Positions 1 through 7,684 of a stretch of 64,000 bases of DNA are shown piece after piece. Position 1 is the first letter of the stretch. The number at the start of each line of letters is the position of its first letter. The position numbers and the translations under genes were made by a program. The stretch is from Paraburkholderia phosphatilytica. GTDB taxonomy: Bacteria; Pseudomonadota; Gammaproteobacteria; Burkholderiales; Burkholderiaceae. The notes under the pieces were generated by a model. That model saw only the letters and a program-made list of their open reading frames with translations. It ran no database searches and was not told where the DNA came from. The stretch covers positions 1 to 64,000 of the forward strand of contig NZ_QQOA01000003.1 of assembly GCF_003443895.1 (NCBI RefSeq). The letters are read 5' to 3'.

Positions 1-118
1 CTCTGTCACGGTGATGTCCATCAAATCGAAAATGATGGGCACCACTTTGATGTCGCTTCTCGCCCTCGTCTACGACGGTCGCCGTGAGGCGCTTACCTGT
101 TTTGCGCAAATGCGCGCT
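1..118. other. Left edge, no assignable gene
   Basis: This is the stretch before the 3' end of the first gene. One plus-strand frame stays open through it and into the neighbouring gene, but it has no recognisable motif and its beginning is outside the window. I see nothing here that I can name. Confidence 0.4.
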
Positions 119-979
119 CTACAAGGCACCAAGGGGGATTTTCAGATAACGCGTGCCGTTGTCTTCCGGTTCAGGCAATGAGCCTGCGCGAATGTTGACC
201 TGGACAGCTGGAAGGATGAGCGTAGGCATATCAAGCGTCCGGTCGCGTGCGGTGCGCATCGCGACGAACGTAGCTTCCGAGTTGCCATCATGCAGATGAA
301 TATTGCCTTTGCGCTGTTCAGCCACTGTGGTTTGCCATTGGGGTTGACGCGACTGAGGCGGGTAATCGTGACACATATAAAGCCGGGTCTCGTCAGGTAA
401 CGACAACAGTTTACGTGCTGAGCGATAAAGCGTATGCGCATCACCACCCGGAAAATCACACCGTGCGCTACCTACGTCCGGCATGAACATCGTGTCGCCG
501 ACAAAAACCGCGTCCCCGATCTGATACGCCACGTCAGCCGGCGTATGTCCCGGCGCATGTATGGCATGCGCACTCAGCCCGCCGATCTGGAACGTTTCGC
601 CAGCGGTGAACAGATGATCGAACTGCTGACCGTCGTCCGGCACGTGCGTACCCAGGTTGAAGACGCGCTTGAATACACCCTGCACTGCGCGAATGCTCTC
701 GCCGATGGCAATCCTTCCTCCCAGTCGCGTCTTCAGATATTGAGCTGCCGACAGATGGTCCGCGTGAGCATGCGTTTCCAGCAGCCATTCGACACGCAAC
801 CCATGCGCCCGCACAAATTCCACGACCTTGTCGGCCGATCGAGTCGAGATACGGCCGGCCTTCGGGTCATAGTCGAGCACCGAATCGATCACGGCACACG
901 CAGAGCCATCGCCGGCGTGAACGACATAGGTAACGGTGCAGGTGGTCCGATCAAAGAACGCTTCTACCAGTGGCTTCAT
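119..979 (-). CDS. MBL-fold persulfide dioxygenase-like hydrolase (Blh/ETHE1-like)
   Basis: A 286-residue metallo-beta-lactamase-fold protein. The metal-binding motif is H70-A-H72-A-D74-H75, with further ligand candidates H145 (in HAPGHTP), D162 (GDTMF) and H204 (CHDY). This is the ETHE1/Blh layout, a mononuclear iron enzyme that oxidises glutathione persulfide to sulfite. The persulfide role is inferred from family knowledge and from the divergent BigR-type sensor and YeeE/YedE genes. The usual C-terminal rhodanese domain of Blh fusions is absent and the length fits a stand-alone dioxygenase domain. The ATG is followed by a natural start and sits 88 bases from the divergent regulator, with a promoter between. 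It should be repressed by the neighbouring regulator until polysulfide or sulfide appears. A glyoxalase II-type hydrolase is the alternative, but the context argues against it. Confidence 0.85.
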   Translation of the reverse strand: MKPLVEAFFDRTTCTVTYVVHAGDGSACAVIDSVLDYDPKAGRISTRSADKVVEFVRAHGLRVEWLLETHAHADHLSAAQYLKTRLGGRIAIGESIRAVQGVFKRVFNLGTHVPDDGQQFDHLFTAGETFQIGGLSAHAIHAPGHTPADVAYQIGDAVFVGDTMFMPDVGSARCDFPGGDAHTLYRSARKLLSLPDETRLYMCHDYPPQSRQPQWQTTVAEQRKGNIHLHDGNSEATFVAMRTARDRTLDMPTLILPAVQVNIRAGSLPEPEDNGTRYLKIPLGAL

Positions 980-999
980 CGCATGTTCCAGTCAGTACA

Positions 1000-1037
1000 T
1001 TGAAAAATAATATATATTTTAATATAATGAAGGTCAA
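1000..1037. promoter_or_regulatory. Face-to-face overlapping promoters with central AT palindrome
   Basis: On the plus strand TTGAAA (1000-1005) and TATAAT (1023-1028) are 17 bases apart and drive the regulator and YeeE genes. On the minus strand TTGACC (1037-1032) and TATATT (1014-1009) are also 17 bases apart and drive the MBL gene. The two promoters overlap almost fully. A perfect 10-base palindrome, AATATATATT, lies at 1009-1018 in the middle, a natural site for one repressor to close both directions. The promoter calls are by eye. Confidence 0.7.
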
Positions 1038-1067
1038 CATGATTGTCAGGTAAAAGGACGCCGATCG

Positions 1068-1403
1068 ATGGGCACGCCATTATCTCCCGCCGCGCTCGAC
1101 TCGCTGCGGCAATCCGCGACGAAATGCTGCGCCCTTCTCAAAGCCATGGCGCAGGAGGACCGTCTGCTGCTGTTGTGCCAACTGATCGAAGGCGAACATA
1201 ACGTTGGGGAACTGGAAGCAGCGGTCGGCCTTCATCAACCGAGCCTTTCGCAACATCTTGGCGTGCTGCGCGAAGAAGGCCTTGTCAGCACGCGGCGCGA
1301 GGGAAAGTACATGTACTACAGTCTCGCGGGCGCCGAAGTCTTAAGCATCATGGAGACGTTGTCGAACCTCTATTGCGGCAAAGTCAAAGGGCGCCTGAAA
1401 TGA
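1068..1403 (+). CDS. bigR: ArsR-family per/polysulfide-sensing repressor (BigR/SqrR type)
   Basis: A 111-residue ArsR/SmtB winged-helix protein. The recognition helix region is about residues 47-68 (VGELEAAVGLHQPSLSQHL), followed by a wing rich in arginine and tyrosine. The only cysteines in the flanking helices are C20, C21, C37 and C103. C37 and C103 are exactly 66 residues apart, the same spacing as the redox-active cysteine pair of BigR (42/108) and SqrR (41/107), which forms a polysulfide bridge. No metal-site motif of ArsR or SmtB is seen. The RBS AAAGGA lies 9 bases before the ATG. The stop codon overlaps the start of the YeeE gene (ATGA), so the three plus-strand genes form an operon. 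It probably represses itself and the divergent dioxygenase. Confidence 0.85.
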   Translation: MGTPLSPAALDSLRQSATKCCALLKAMAQEDRLLLLCQLIEGEHNVGELEAAVGLHQPSLSQHLGVLREEGLVSTRREGKYMYYSLAGAEVLSIMETLSNLYCGKVKGRLK

Positions 1404-1834
1404 GCATCGATCTTGCTCACTTCACGCCGCTTCCCGCACTCGCCGGCGGCTTGCTGATCGGTCTCGCGGCAACGCTGCTTGTGCTCGGGAACGGCCGTAT
1501 CGCCGGCATCAGCGGGATACTTGGCGGCCTGCTCAACACGACATCCAGCGATCATGCATGGCGCGCAGCATTCGTGCTTGGGCTCTTTGCTGCGCCCTGG
1601 GTATTCAAGCTTTTCACGGCACTGCCGACCGTCGCGATTACGTCATCGCCGCCAGTGCTCGTTGCGGCTGGTCTGCTCGTTGGCATCGGCACCCGCTATG
1701 CGTCCGGTTGCACGAGTGGTCACGGCGTATGCGGCCTTTCACGCGGTTCGGTCCGCTCGCTTGCGGCCACCGCGACGTTCATGGCAATGGGCTTTTTGAC
1801 CGTTTTCGTTACCCGCCATCCGCTGGGGCTTTGA
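1400..1834 (+). CDS. YeeE/YedE-family sulfur-compound transporter, first half
   Basis: A 144-residue inner-membrane protein of the YeeE/YedE family, with about four hydrophobic segments and the motif GxxYxSGCTSGHGVCGLSR near residues 98-117, whose cysteines are characteristic of thiosulfate/sulfur-transporting YeeE proteins. I chose the ATG that overlaps the upstream stop codon (ATGA) over a start 27 bases earlier inside the regulator gene. It and the next gene are the two halves of a split transporter, as in PmpA/PmpB of BigR-controlled operons. The predicted role is moving a sulfur compound across the inner membrane alongside persulfide detoxification. The substrate is not shown by the sequence. 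Confidence 0.82.
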   Translation: MSIDLAHFTPLPALAGGLLIGLAATLLVLGNGRIAGISGILGGLLNTTSSDHAWRAAFVLGLFAAPWVFKLFTALPTVAITSSPPVLVAAGLLVGIGTRYASGCTSGHGVCGLSRGSVRSLAATATFMAMGFLTVFVTRHPLGL

Positions 1835-1835
1835 C

Positions 1836-2261
1836 ATGCTGATTCTCAACGCGCTACTGGCCGGTCTGATATTCGCCACGGGACTGATCGTTTCCGGCAT
1901 GGCCAACCCTGCGAAGGTGCTGGGTTTTCTCGATATCGCGGGCAACTGGGACCCGTCACTGGCGTTCGTCATGGCCGGCGCGATCGCAGTTAGCAGTGTC
2001 GGCTTCACGATAGCACGCAGGCTCAAGCGGAGCCTGCTCAAGGCGCCCATGTCGCTGCCGACCGCGACGCACATTGACCGCCGCCTGCTTGCTGGTAGCG
2101 CCATGTTCGGTGCCGGCTGGGGCATGGCAGGATTCTGCCCGGGACCGGCTCTCGTTAGCGCCGGAAGCGGTGAGTTTGAATCGATGCTGTTCGTCATCGC
2201 CATGCTCGTTGGCATGAAGATTTTCGCGTTGGTCGAACAACGCGTTACCCAAACCAACTGA
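1836..2261 (+). CDS. YeeE/YedE-family sulfur-compound transporter, second half (DUF6691 type)
   Basis: A 141-residue membrane protein that starts one base after the preceding stop codon. It has about four hydrophobic segments. The motifs GLxxSGMxNPAKVLGFLD near the start and GWGMAGFCPGPALVSAGSG near residue 100 are typical of the second YeeE half (PmpB-like, DUF6691). The FCPGP cysteine corresponds to the conserved cysteine of the family. Together with the previous gene it would make one complete transporter. The gene is intact and ends 81 bases before the insertion sequence. Confidence 0.82.
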   Translation: MLILNALLAGLIFATGLIVSGMANPAKVLGFLDIAGNWDPSLAFVMAGAIAVSSVGFTIARRLKRSLLKAPMSLPTATHIDRRLLAGSAMFGAGWGMAGFCPGPALVSAGSGEFESMLFVIAMLVGMKIFALVEQRVTQTN

Positions 2262-2342
2262 TCGTAGCCGTGCCCAGACCTCGCACTTCCTGACGCGGTG
2301 GTCTGGCCGATATGGTGTGCCGGTGCCTGCTACTGTCAGCTA

Positions 2343-2362
2343 GTGTCATGAGTTGGAAATTC
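2343..2362 (+). repeat. IS630 left terminal inverted repeat
   Basis: It begins GTGTCATGAGTTGG and matches the reverse complement of the right end at 17 of 20 positions. It abuts the TA duplication at 2341-2342. Confidence 0.9.
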
Positions 2363-2424
2363 ATTGAATGATGTCGATCGCGTACTAAAGTGTTCTGTGT
2401 GGCACTTGATACGAGGAGACATCG

Positions 2425-3420
2425 ATGAGCGGACGGGCCAAAGGGGAACTCGTGCTGAGCGAATCGGAGCGCGAAGAACTGCAAGCGCTGACGATGCGAC
2501 GCAAGACTGCGCAGGCCCTAGCATCGCGGGCGCGCATAGTGTTGGCCTGTGCCGACGGGATAGACAACAAGGCCGTTGCAGCGAAACAGCGGGTCACTCA
2601 GCAAACGGTTTCGAAGTGGCGGGCGAGGTTCATGATCCACCGTCTGGACGGACTGCTCGATGCACCTCGACCTGGCGCGCCGAGAACGATCAATGACGCG
2701 CGCGTCGATGCGGTCATCGCAAAAACGCTTGAGTCGGTGCCTGTCGGAGCAACGCACTGGAGTACGCGCACGATGGCCCGTGAGATGAAGCTGTCGCAGA
2801 CGGCGGTCACGCGGATCTGGCGTGCTTTCGGCTTGCAGCCGCACCGGCAGGAAACGTTCAAGTTCTCCAGCGATCCGATGTTCGTCGACAAGGTGCGGGA
2901 TATCGTCGGGCTTTACCTGAACCCGCCGCTCAAGACGATGGTGCTGTGTGTGGACGAGAAGAGCCAGATTCAGGCGCTGGACATCGCGACCGGTGAAGTG
3001 ATCGGCGAGATACATCGGCGCCATCGCAGCAGCGAATTCCTACGCTTTCTGCGCACCATCGAGGCCACCGTGCCGTCTTACCTGGATGTTCATCTGGTGA
3101 TGGACAACTATGGCACGCACAAAACGCCCTCGATCAAAGCCTGGTTCGCTCGTCATCCTCGCTTCCATGTTCACTTCACGCCCACCTCGGCATCGTGGCT
3201 TAACCAGGTCGAACGCTGGTTCGCTGCGCTGACTGAAAAATACCTTCGACGCGGTACGCACCGCTCGACGCGTCAACTCGAAGACGCGATCCGCCATTAC
3301 CTGGACGTCTATAACGCCAATCCGCAACGGTTCATCTGGAGCAAGTCGGCTGATGGCATTCTGGCGAGTCTCGAACGGTTTTGTGCGCGGATCGGCAACG
3401 CTACGGCAGGTGCGTCATGA
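2425..3420 (+). CDS. IS630-family DDE transposase
   Basis: 331 residues with no interruption. An N-terminal helix-turn-helix (about residues 45-70) and a second HTH-like section (about 110-135) precede a DDE domain with D177 (VLCVDEKS), D227 ([10 protein letters not shown]) and E263 (WLNQVERWF), the IS630 triad. It catalyses cut-and-paste transposition into TA sites by binding the terminal repeats. The ATG is preceded by GAGGAG at about 8 bases. The last four bases overlap the start of the small downstream gene, suggesting translational coupling. The gene appears functional because the length and catalytic residues are complete. Confidence 0.93.
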   Translation: MSGRAKGELVLSESEREELQALTMRRKTAQALASRARIVLACADGIDNKAVAAKQRVTQQTVSKWRARFMIHRLDGLLDAPRPGAPRTINDARVDAVIAKTLESVPVGATHWSTRTMAREMKLSQTAVTRIWRAFGLQPHRQETFKFSSDPMFVDKVRDIVGLYLNPPLKTMVLCVDEKSQIQALDIATGEVIGEIHRRHRSSEFLRFLRTIEATVPSYLDVHLVMDNYGTHKTPSIKAWFARHPRFHVHFTPTSASWLNQVERWFAALTEKYLRRGTHRSTRQLEDAIRHYLDVYNANPQRFIWSKSADGILASLERFCARIGNATAGAS

Positions 3421-3659
3421 ATATCAATACCGATGCAATCGACGAAGTCGCCCTGGCACTGCTCTACCTGACCCTGCACGACCGGTACCGCGCGTGGAAG
3501 GGATTCGACTGGGATGTGCTGAACCGGCTCTACGAGCGAGGTTTCATTGAAGACCCGGTCAACAAGACGAAGTCCGTGATCTTTACCGAAAAAGGATTGC
3601 GTGAGTCCGAGCGGCTCTTCAATCAGCATTTCGTCATTCCGGACAAGACAGGAAATTGA
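3417..3659 (+). CDS. DUF6429-like small protein, IS630 passenger
   Basis: An 80-residue acidic protein. I recognise it as resembling the DUF6429 family (alternating hydrophobic N-terminus [11 protein letters not shown], then RAWKGFDWD, then DPVNKTKSV and a C-terminal helix). These proteins are often annotated beside IS630 transposases and have no established function. Its ATG overlaps the transposase stop codon (ATGA), and it lies wholly inside the terminal repeats, so it moves with the element. A role in regulating transposition, or as an accessory subunit, is only a guess. Confidence 0.75.
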   Translation: MNINTDAIDEVALALLYLTLHDRYRAWKGFDWDVLNRLYERGFIEDPVNKTKSVIFTEKGLRESERLFNQHFVIPDKTGN

Positions 3660-3665
3660 TTCAGC

Positions 3666-3685
3666 GAACTTCTAACTCACGACAC
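3666..3685 (-). repeat. IS630 right terminal inverted repeat
   Basis: Read on the minus strand it begins GTGTCGTGAGTTAG. It differs from the left end at three of 20 positions and abuts the TA at 3686-3687. Confidence 0.9.
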
Positions 3686-3687
3686 TA

Positions 3688-3868
3688 GCTGTGCACCGTT
3701 CTCGTTGTCTTTCCCTAGATGAGCGATACTCCCGGTCAGCGGTTCGACGCTCCCGATCTTCACAATTTCATCCGCTTGAACAGCGCCCGTCACCGCGACG
3801 AGCGCGATGGTAGCCGTAACATAGGACGCGAGCTTGCACGAGGAAAAGATCAAGCTTTTTCTTATCAC
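3688..3868 (-). pseudogene. LivK-type amino-acid binding protein, 5' remnant cut by IS630
   Basis: Starting at GTG (3868), with AGGAAAA about 8 bases upstream, the frame encodes a short basic N-terminus, a hydrophobic signal-peptide core, the cleavage-like VQA-DE, and then VKIGSVEPLTGSIAHLGKD, the hallmark N-terminus of branched-chain amino-acid periplasmic binding proteins (LivK family, peripla_BP_6). The gene stops making sense exactly at the IS right end, after about 58 codons of an expected 370-400. The sequence left of the IS does not continue it, so the rest of the gene, and any permease and ATPase genes after it, has been lost. It was the last surviving gene of the minus-strand unit that starts at the PhzF gene. 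Confidence 0.8.
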
Positions 3869-3930
3869 TTTAGTTTTCCTATTTTTAAAAATCACCTCAT
3901 AGCCAAACTTTCCATTCGACCGCTGGAAGT

Positions 3931-5154
3931 TCAGCCGAACGTATCGCCGAGCGCCGCCTCGATATCTGCAATCAGATCGGCCGGGTCCTCGAGACCGATC
4001 GACAGGCGCAGGTGACCATACTCCCGAAACACGTCCGGATAGCACTCCGATCCGCCGCGCCCCGCCTTGCCGACGTGCACGATCAGAGACTCGTCATGTC
4101 CGAGCGATACCGCTGAGGTAATGAGACGCAGATTAGCCACGAAGCGATTCTGTCTGTCCGGTTCACCTTTGACGGCAAACGCCATGACACCGCCGTATCC
4201 CGCGCCACCAAACTGGCGCGATGCAAGCTCATGTTGAGAATGAGAAGCCAGTCCCGGAAATGCCACGAAAGCAATGCGCGAATCCTTGTCGAGGAACTCG
4301 GCAACTTTCCGTGCGGTAGACATATGCTGAGCCAGACGTAGCGGCAATGTCACCGAGCCTCGCATGATCAGCCACGCGTTGAAAGGCGAGATCGAACCGC
4401 CCACGTCGACAAGCGCATCCGCCTTCAGGCGGCGGATCAACTCCGCGCGGCCGATCACGGCTCCGCCCATTGCGTCGCCGTGTCCGTTGATGTATTTCGT
4501 CAGCGCATGAACGACGAAATCCGCATCGTGCTCAAGGCCCCGGAACATCGGCGGGGGCGTGAAGGTCGCATCGATCGACAGCATGGCGCCCGCATCGCGC
4601 GCAATCGCCGCCAGCGCCCGGACGTCCGCCACCTTCGTGGTTGGATTAGCAATGGTCTCAGCATGGATCAGCTTCGTATTCGGCCGTACCGCTTCGCGTA
4701 CCGCGGTGAGGTCGCTGACGTCCACGAACGTCGCTTCGATACCGTACCGCGCCGGGAGCAGATCGCTGAAGAGACGCCAGACTGCCTCATACGTGACATC
4801 GCTGACCACGACGTGATCGCCGCTTTTCAGGAAGGTGAAAAAAATCGCATGCAACGCAGCAACGCCCGTGCTGAACACGGCAGCTTCCTCACCACGCTCC
4901 ATCGCGGCAAGCTTGCGCTCGAGGCAAAGCTGGTTGTGCCCGGAATTGCGGTTATAGAAGAGTGTCTGCGAGTCCGACCAGTCGAGCGCGGACGGGTCAT
5001 CAGGCAACCGGTATGAATTCGCCATCACGATCGGTGTACGGATCGCGCCCGTCGTCGTATCGATGACGTTTCCCGCATGCACCGCCTGACTACAGAAAGC
5101 GAGGCTAGCGGGCTGATCTTTATCGGGGCGTTGCTGAATGCTTGCGGGTGGCAT
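3931..5154 (-). CDS. Trans-sulfuration-type PLP-dependent enzyme (Cys/Met metabolism family)
   Basis: 407 residues, the usual length of the Cys/Met-metabolism PLP family (cystathionine gamma-synthase/lyase, methionine gamma-lyase). Visible signatures are the N-terminal AVHAGN and TTGAIRTPI, the tyrosine of [10 protein letters not shown]195 (SIDATF) and the Schiff-base lysine K220 in [16 protein letters not shown]. It would catalyse an elimination or replacement at the beta or gamma carbon of an amino acid; the substrate cannot be read. Its start overlaps the end of the upstream aldehyde dehydrogenase gene by 35 bases, so the two are one transcription unit. The N-terminal segment before residue 20 is poorly conserved, and a slightly later start is possible. 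It is followed by the truncated LivK-type gene. Confidence 0.82.
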   Translation of the reverse strand: MPPASIQQRPDKDQPASLAFCSQAVHAGNVIDTTTGAIRTPIVMANSYRLPDDPSALDWSDSQTLFYNRNSGHNQLCLERKLAAMERGEEAAVFSTGVAALHAIFFTFLKSGDHVVVSDVTYEAVWRLFSDLLPARYGIEATFVDVSDLTAVREAVRPNTKLIHAETIANPTTKVADVRALAAIARDAGAMLSIDATFTPPPMFRGLEHDADFVVHALTKYINGHGDAMGGAVIGRAELIRRLKADALVDVGGSISPFNAWLIMRGSVTLPLRLAQHMSTARKVAEFLDKDSRIAFVAFPGLASHSQHELASRQFGGAGYGGVMAFAVKGEPDRQNRFVANLRLITSAVSLGHDESLIVHVGKAGRGGSECYPDVFREYGHLRLSIGLEDPADLIADIEAALGDTFG

Positions 5155-6562
5155 ATTCGCTCTTCCTGATACACACGACCTTCGGTTGTGTCATTTCCTC
5201 GTACGCAAACCTGACGCCTTCGCGGCCCAGGCTTCCGTACTTGAAGCCGCCGAACGGCATGGCATCGAACCGGTAGTCCGACGAGTCGTTGATCATGACC
5301 CCACCGGCTTCCAGTTCGTCAGCCGCCTTCAGCGCAGCGTGCAGATCATTGGTGAAAATGCCAGCATGTAGACTGTACTCGGGGCTGTTGGCGAGCAGGA
5401 GCGCCTCCTCCAGCGTCTCGATCCGCTGCAGCACGACAACCGGGCTGAAAACCTCCTGATGCCACAGGTCGCATGCGAAGCTGACATTCTCGAGCACGGT
5501 CGGAGCATAGAGCGAACCGTCCTGAGTATTGCCGCAGAGCAGCGTGGCGCCCTGACCGATTGCAGCGTCCACCACGCGTTTCGTCCGGACGGCCGCCTGG
5601 GCCGTGATCATCGGCCCGACATCGGTGTCGGGCAGCGCGGGATTGCCCGTCCTGAGCGCTCTGGTACGGTCAACGAAGCAACTCCTGAAGTCGTCATAGA
5701 CGGACGACTGGATCAGTATGCGCTGCGTGCCGACGCAATTCTGGCCTGCGGCCCAGTACGCTCCCGATACGCAGGACTCGACGGCATCGTCGAGGTCGCA
5801 GTCATTCAGGACGATGACGGGCGCGTTGCCTCCCAGGTCCATCGCGAGCTTTTTGAGGCCTGCGGCGCGGGCTATTTTCTCGCCGGTGATGAACCCGCCG
5901 GTAAAGGACACCATTCTGACGTCCCGGGATGAAACCAGTGCTTCGCCGAGCGCCGCCCCGCCTGTTGCCACCGACACGACGTGCGGCGGCATGCCGGCCG
6001 CCACAAGGTAGCCGACCAGCTTGATGGCCGAAAGCGGCGTCAGTTCCGAGGGTTTGAGGATCACGGCATTGCCGCCGGCGATCGCGGGCCCGAGCTTGTG
6101 CGCGACCAGGTTGAGCGGGTCGTTGTACGGCGTGATCGCCACGATGACACCGAGGGGTTCGCGCGTGAACCATCCCTGCCGGTTGGCCGATCCGTCATAG
6201 GCATCGAACGGCACGACTTCACCTCCGTTTCGACGTGCCTCATCGGCGGAGAGCTTGAGCGTGTTCACGCAGCGCAGCACTTCCTTGCGGGCCTGCCGGA
6301 CCGTCTTGCCCGCTTCCGCGACGATGAGTTCGGCAAACGCATCCCTGTCGCGCTCCACGAGCGACGCGCAGGTCTCTAGCACGCGAGCCCGTTCGTAACG
6401 GGACAGGCTTCGGCAGGCGCGCGCCCCCTCCTTCGCAGTCTCTATCAGCACCTGCGCGCCTTCCGGCGGAATATCCACGACGGTGCCCACCTCGACGCCA
6501 TCGAAGGGATTGGTAACGGAGATAAAGCCGGACGATGATTCGATGGGCAATGCGTGGTTCAT
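5120..6562 (-). CDS. NAD(P)-dependent aldehyde dehydrogenase (first of two)
   Basis: 480 residues of the ALDH superfamily. The catalytic cysteine is C276 in [10 protein letters not shown], and the cofactor and substrate motifs include [17 protein letters not shown] and SFTGGFITG. The usual general-base glutamate of ELGG is an aspartate here (D242 in MDLGGN), a conservative but uncommon change. It oxidises an aldehyde to an acid (or acyl-CoA). The overall look is closest to lactaldehyde/phosphonoacetaldehyde-type ALDHs, but the substrate is unknown. It lies 69 bases after the PhzF gene and overlaps the PLP-enzyme gene, all on the minus strand, under the PhzF promoter with MocR-type boxes. Confidence 0.88.
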   Translation of the reverse strand: MNHALPIESSSGFISVTNPFDGVEVGTVVDIPPEGAQVLIETAKEGARACRSLSRYERARVLETCASLVERDRDAFAELIVAEAGKTVRQARKEVLRCVNTLKLSADEARRNGGEVVPFDAYDGSANRQGWFTREPLGVIVAITPYNDPLNLVAHKLGPAIAGGNAVILKPSELTPLSAIKLVGYLVAAGMPPHVVSVATGGAALGEALVSSRDVRMVSFTGGFITGEKIARAAGLKKLAMDLGGNAPVIVLNDCDLDDAVESCVSGAYWAAGQNCVGTQRILIQSSVYDDFRSCFVDRTRALRTGNPALPDTDVGPMITAQAAVRTKRVVDAAIGQGATLLCGNTQDGSLYAPTVLENVSFACDLWHQEVFSPVVVLQRIETLEEALLLANSPEYSLHAGIFTNDLHAALKAADELEAGGVMINDSSDYRFDAMPFGGFKYGSLGREGVRFAYEEMTQPKVVCIRKSEYATRKHSATPR

Positions 6563-6631
6563 TTCACAACACCAGGGGGTCGTCTTTTATGTCGAATGGG
6601 GAACATGCCGGAAATCGAAGTGCAAACAACT

Positions 6632-7537
6632 TCAGCCTGTCTCGTTGCCGGTCCCGGTCCGAAGCGTCAGCGAACCTTCCACCGATGTGACGCAGGCACC
6701 GCCGACGCGCACATTTCCGTTCGCATCCACGCTCACCTTGATTCGTCCATCCCGGCCAACACGGCGCCCCTGTGCAGCCACGTAGTCCGTCCCGCCGGGC
6801 GGCAACAGGCCGCGCTGCCACTGGAAGGCCGCCACGCTGCCGTTGCCGCTTCCGCAGACAGGATCCTCCTCGACCCCGCACGAGGGCGCGAAGGTCCGCA
6901 CCTCGATTACCGCGTCGCCTCCCTCTTCGCGAGCGCCGAATACGGTCACGCCAGTCACGCCGAGGCGACGCTCGAGGTCCGCCAGCCGCGCGAAATCCGG
7001 CCGAAGATCGAGTACGGAAGCGGCATCCTTCAAACGCGCCACGATCCAGACTGGGCCAACAGTCACGATACCCGGCGCCGTCTCGACGTCCACCTGGCAG
7101 CCGAGAATGCGCGCAAGTTCAGCCTTGTCTTCGGGGTGCAACGGCTCCAGCTTCGCAGGCGGCAAGCAGAAGCTGAGCTGACCGCTTCCGCCTTGCTCCT
7201 CGGCCCTCACTTCGACGAGGCCGATACTGCATTGCTGGACCAAACAGCCGCCTTGACGAAGGGTAGCGCGTCCGGCTTCCAGCAGGGCGTGCGCACTGCC
7301 GAGCGTCGGATGTCCCGCAAACGGAAGCTCACTGCGCGGCGTGAAAATCCTCAGTCGATAATCGGCTTCGGCGGTCGTAGTCCGCAGGACAAAGGTGGTT
7401 TCGGAAAGGTTGGTCCAGCCCGCGATAGCCTGCATCTCGCCGTCGGTCAGTCCGTCCGCGTCCATGACCACGGCCACCGGATTGCCCAGCAGTGGCCGGG
7501 ACGTGAAGACGTCGACTACTCTATAGGATCGCTTCAT
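6632..7537 (-). CDS. PhzF-family isomerase/epimerase
   Basis: 301 residues from the ATG at 7537 (an upstream TTG at 7585 is less likely). The PhzF fold is recognisable from RVVDVFT, GNPVAVV, the catalytic glutamate in NLSETTFVL, FAGHPTLGSAHALL, and the second-domain VCGSGNGSVAAF. Members are cofactor-free isomerases or epimerases; PhzF itself isomerises dihydro-3-hydroxyanthranilate, while most homologues have no known substrate. No other phenazine genes are present, so phenazine synthesis is not implied. It leads a minus-strand unit with an ALDH, a PLP enzyme and the broken LivK gene. Its promoter (7598-7663) is nearly a copy of the one in front of the aminotransferase gene at 15442. Confidence 0.88.
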   Translation of the reverse strand: MKRSYRVVDVFTSRPLLGNPVAVVMDADGLTDGEMQAIAGWTNLSETTFVLRTTTAEADYRLRIFTPRSELPFAGHPTLGSAHALLEAGRATLRQGGCLVQQCSIGLVEVRAEEQGGSGQLSFCLPPAKLEPLHPEDKAELARILGCQVDVETAPGIVTVGPVWIVARLKDAASVLDLRPDFARLADLERRLGVTGVTVFGAREEGGDAVIEVRTFAPSCGVEEDPVCGSGNGSVAAFQWQRGLLPPGGTDYVAAQGRRVGRDGRIKVSVDANGNVRVGGACVTSVEGSLTLRTGTGNETG

Positions 7538-7597
7538 AACGCTTCGCTCGACTCCCTCGGATATCGGGGTTACCTTCGGATGCAATGGAACACATGC

Positions 7598-7663
7598 ATC
7601 GTAGCGCCTGCGGCGCAGCCATAACAGTCACAATTTTCGCGCCATTGGAGCATCACAATTTCT
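7598..7663 (-). promoter_or_regulatory. PhzF-unit promoter with paired MocR-type direct repeats
   Basis: On the minus strand, -10 TACGAT (7603-7598) and a weak -35 TGTTAT (7626-7621) have a 17-base spacer. Upstream sit two direct repeats GAAAATTGTGA (7638-7628) and AGAAATTGTGA (7663-7653), 25 bases apart. The proximal repeat nearly touches the -35 box, the usual place for an activator. The same arrangement, gap-free, occurs at 15595-15660 next to a MocR gene. Confidence 0.75.
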
Positions 7664-7684
7664 CTTCGGGATGCGGGCGTGGGC

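Larger units (their letters stand above)
2343..3685 (+). mobile_element. IS630-family insertion sequence, intact, with passenger gene
   Basis: An element of about 1343 bases bounded by imperfect terminal inverted repeats and flanked on each side by TA (2341-2342 and 3686-3687), the target duplication expected of IS630/Tc1-mariner elements. The target was CAGCTAGCTG-like. It contains a full-length transposase and a second gene overlapping its stop codon. The right flank is the broken end of a binding-protein gene and the left flank is unrelated to it, so a deletion probably accompanied or followed insertion. Confidence 0.92.
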
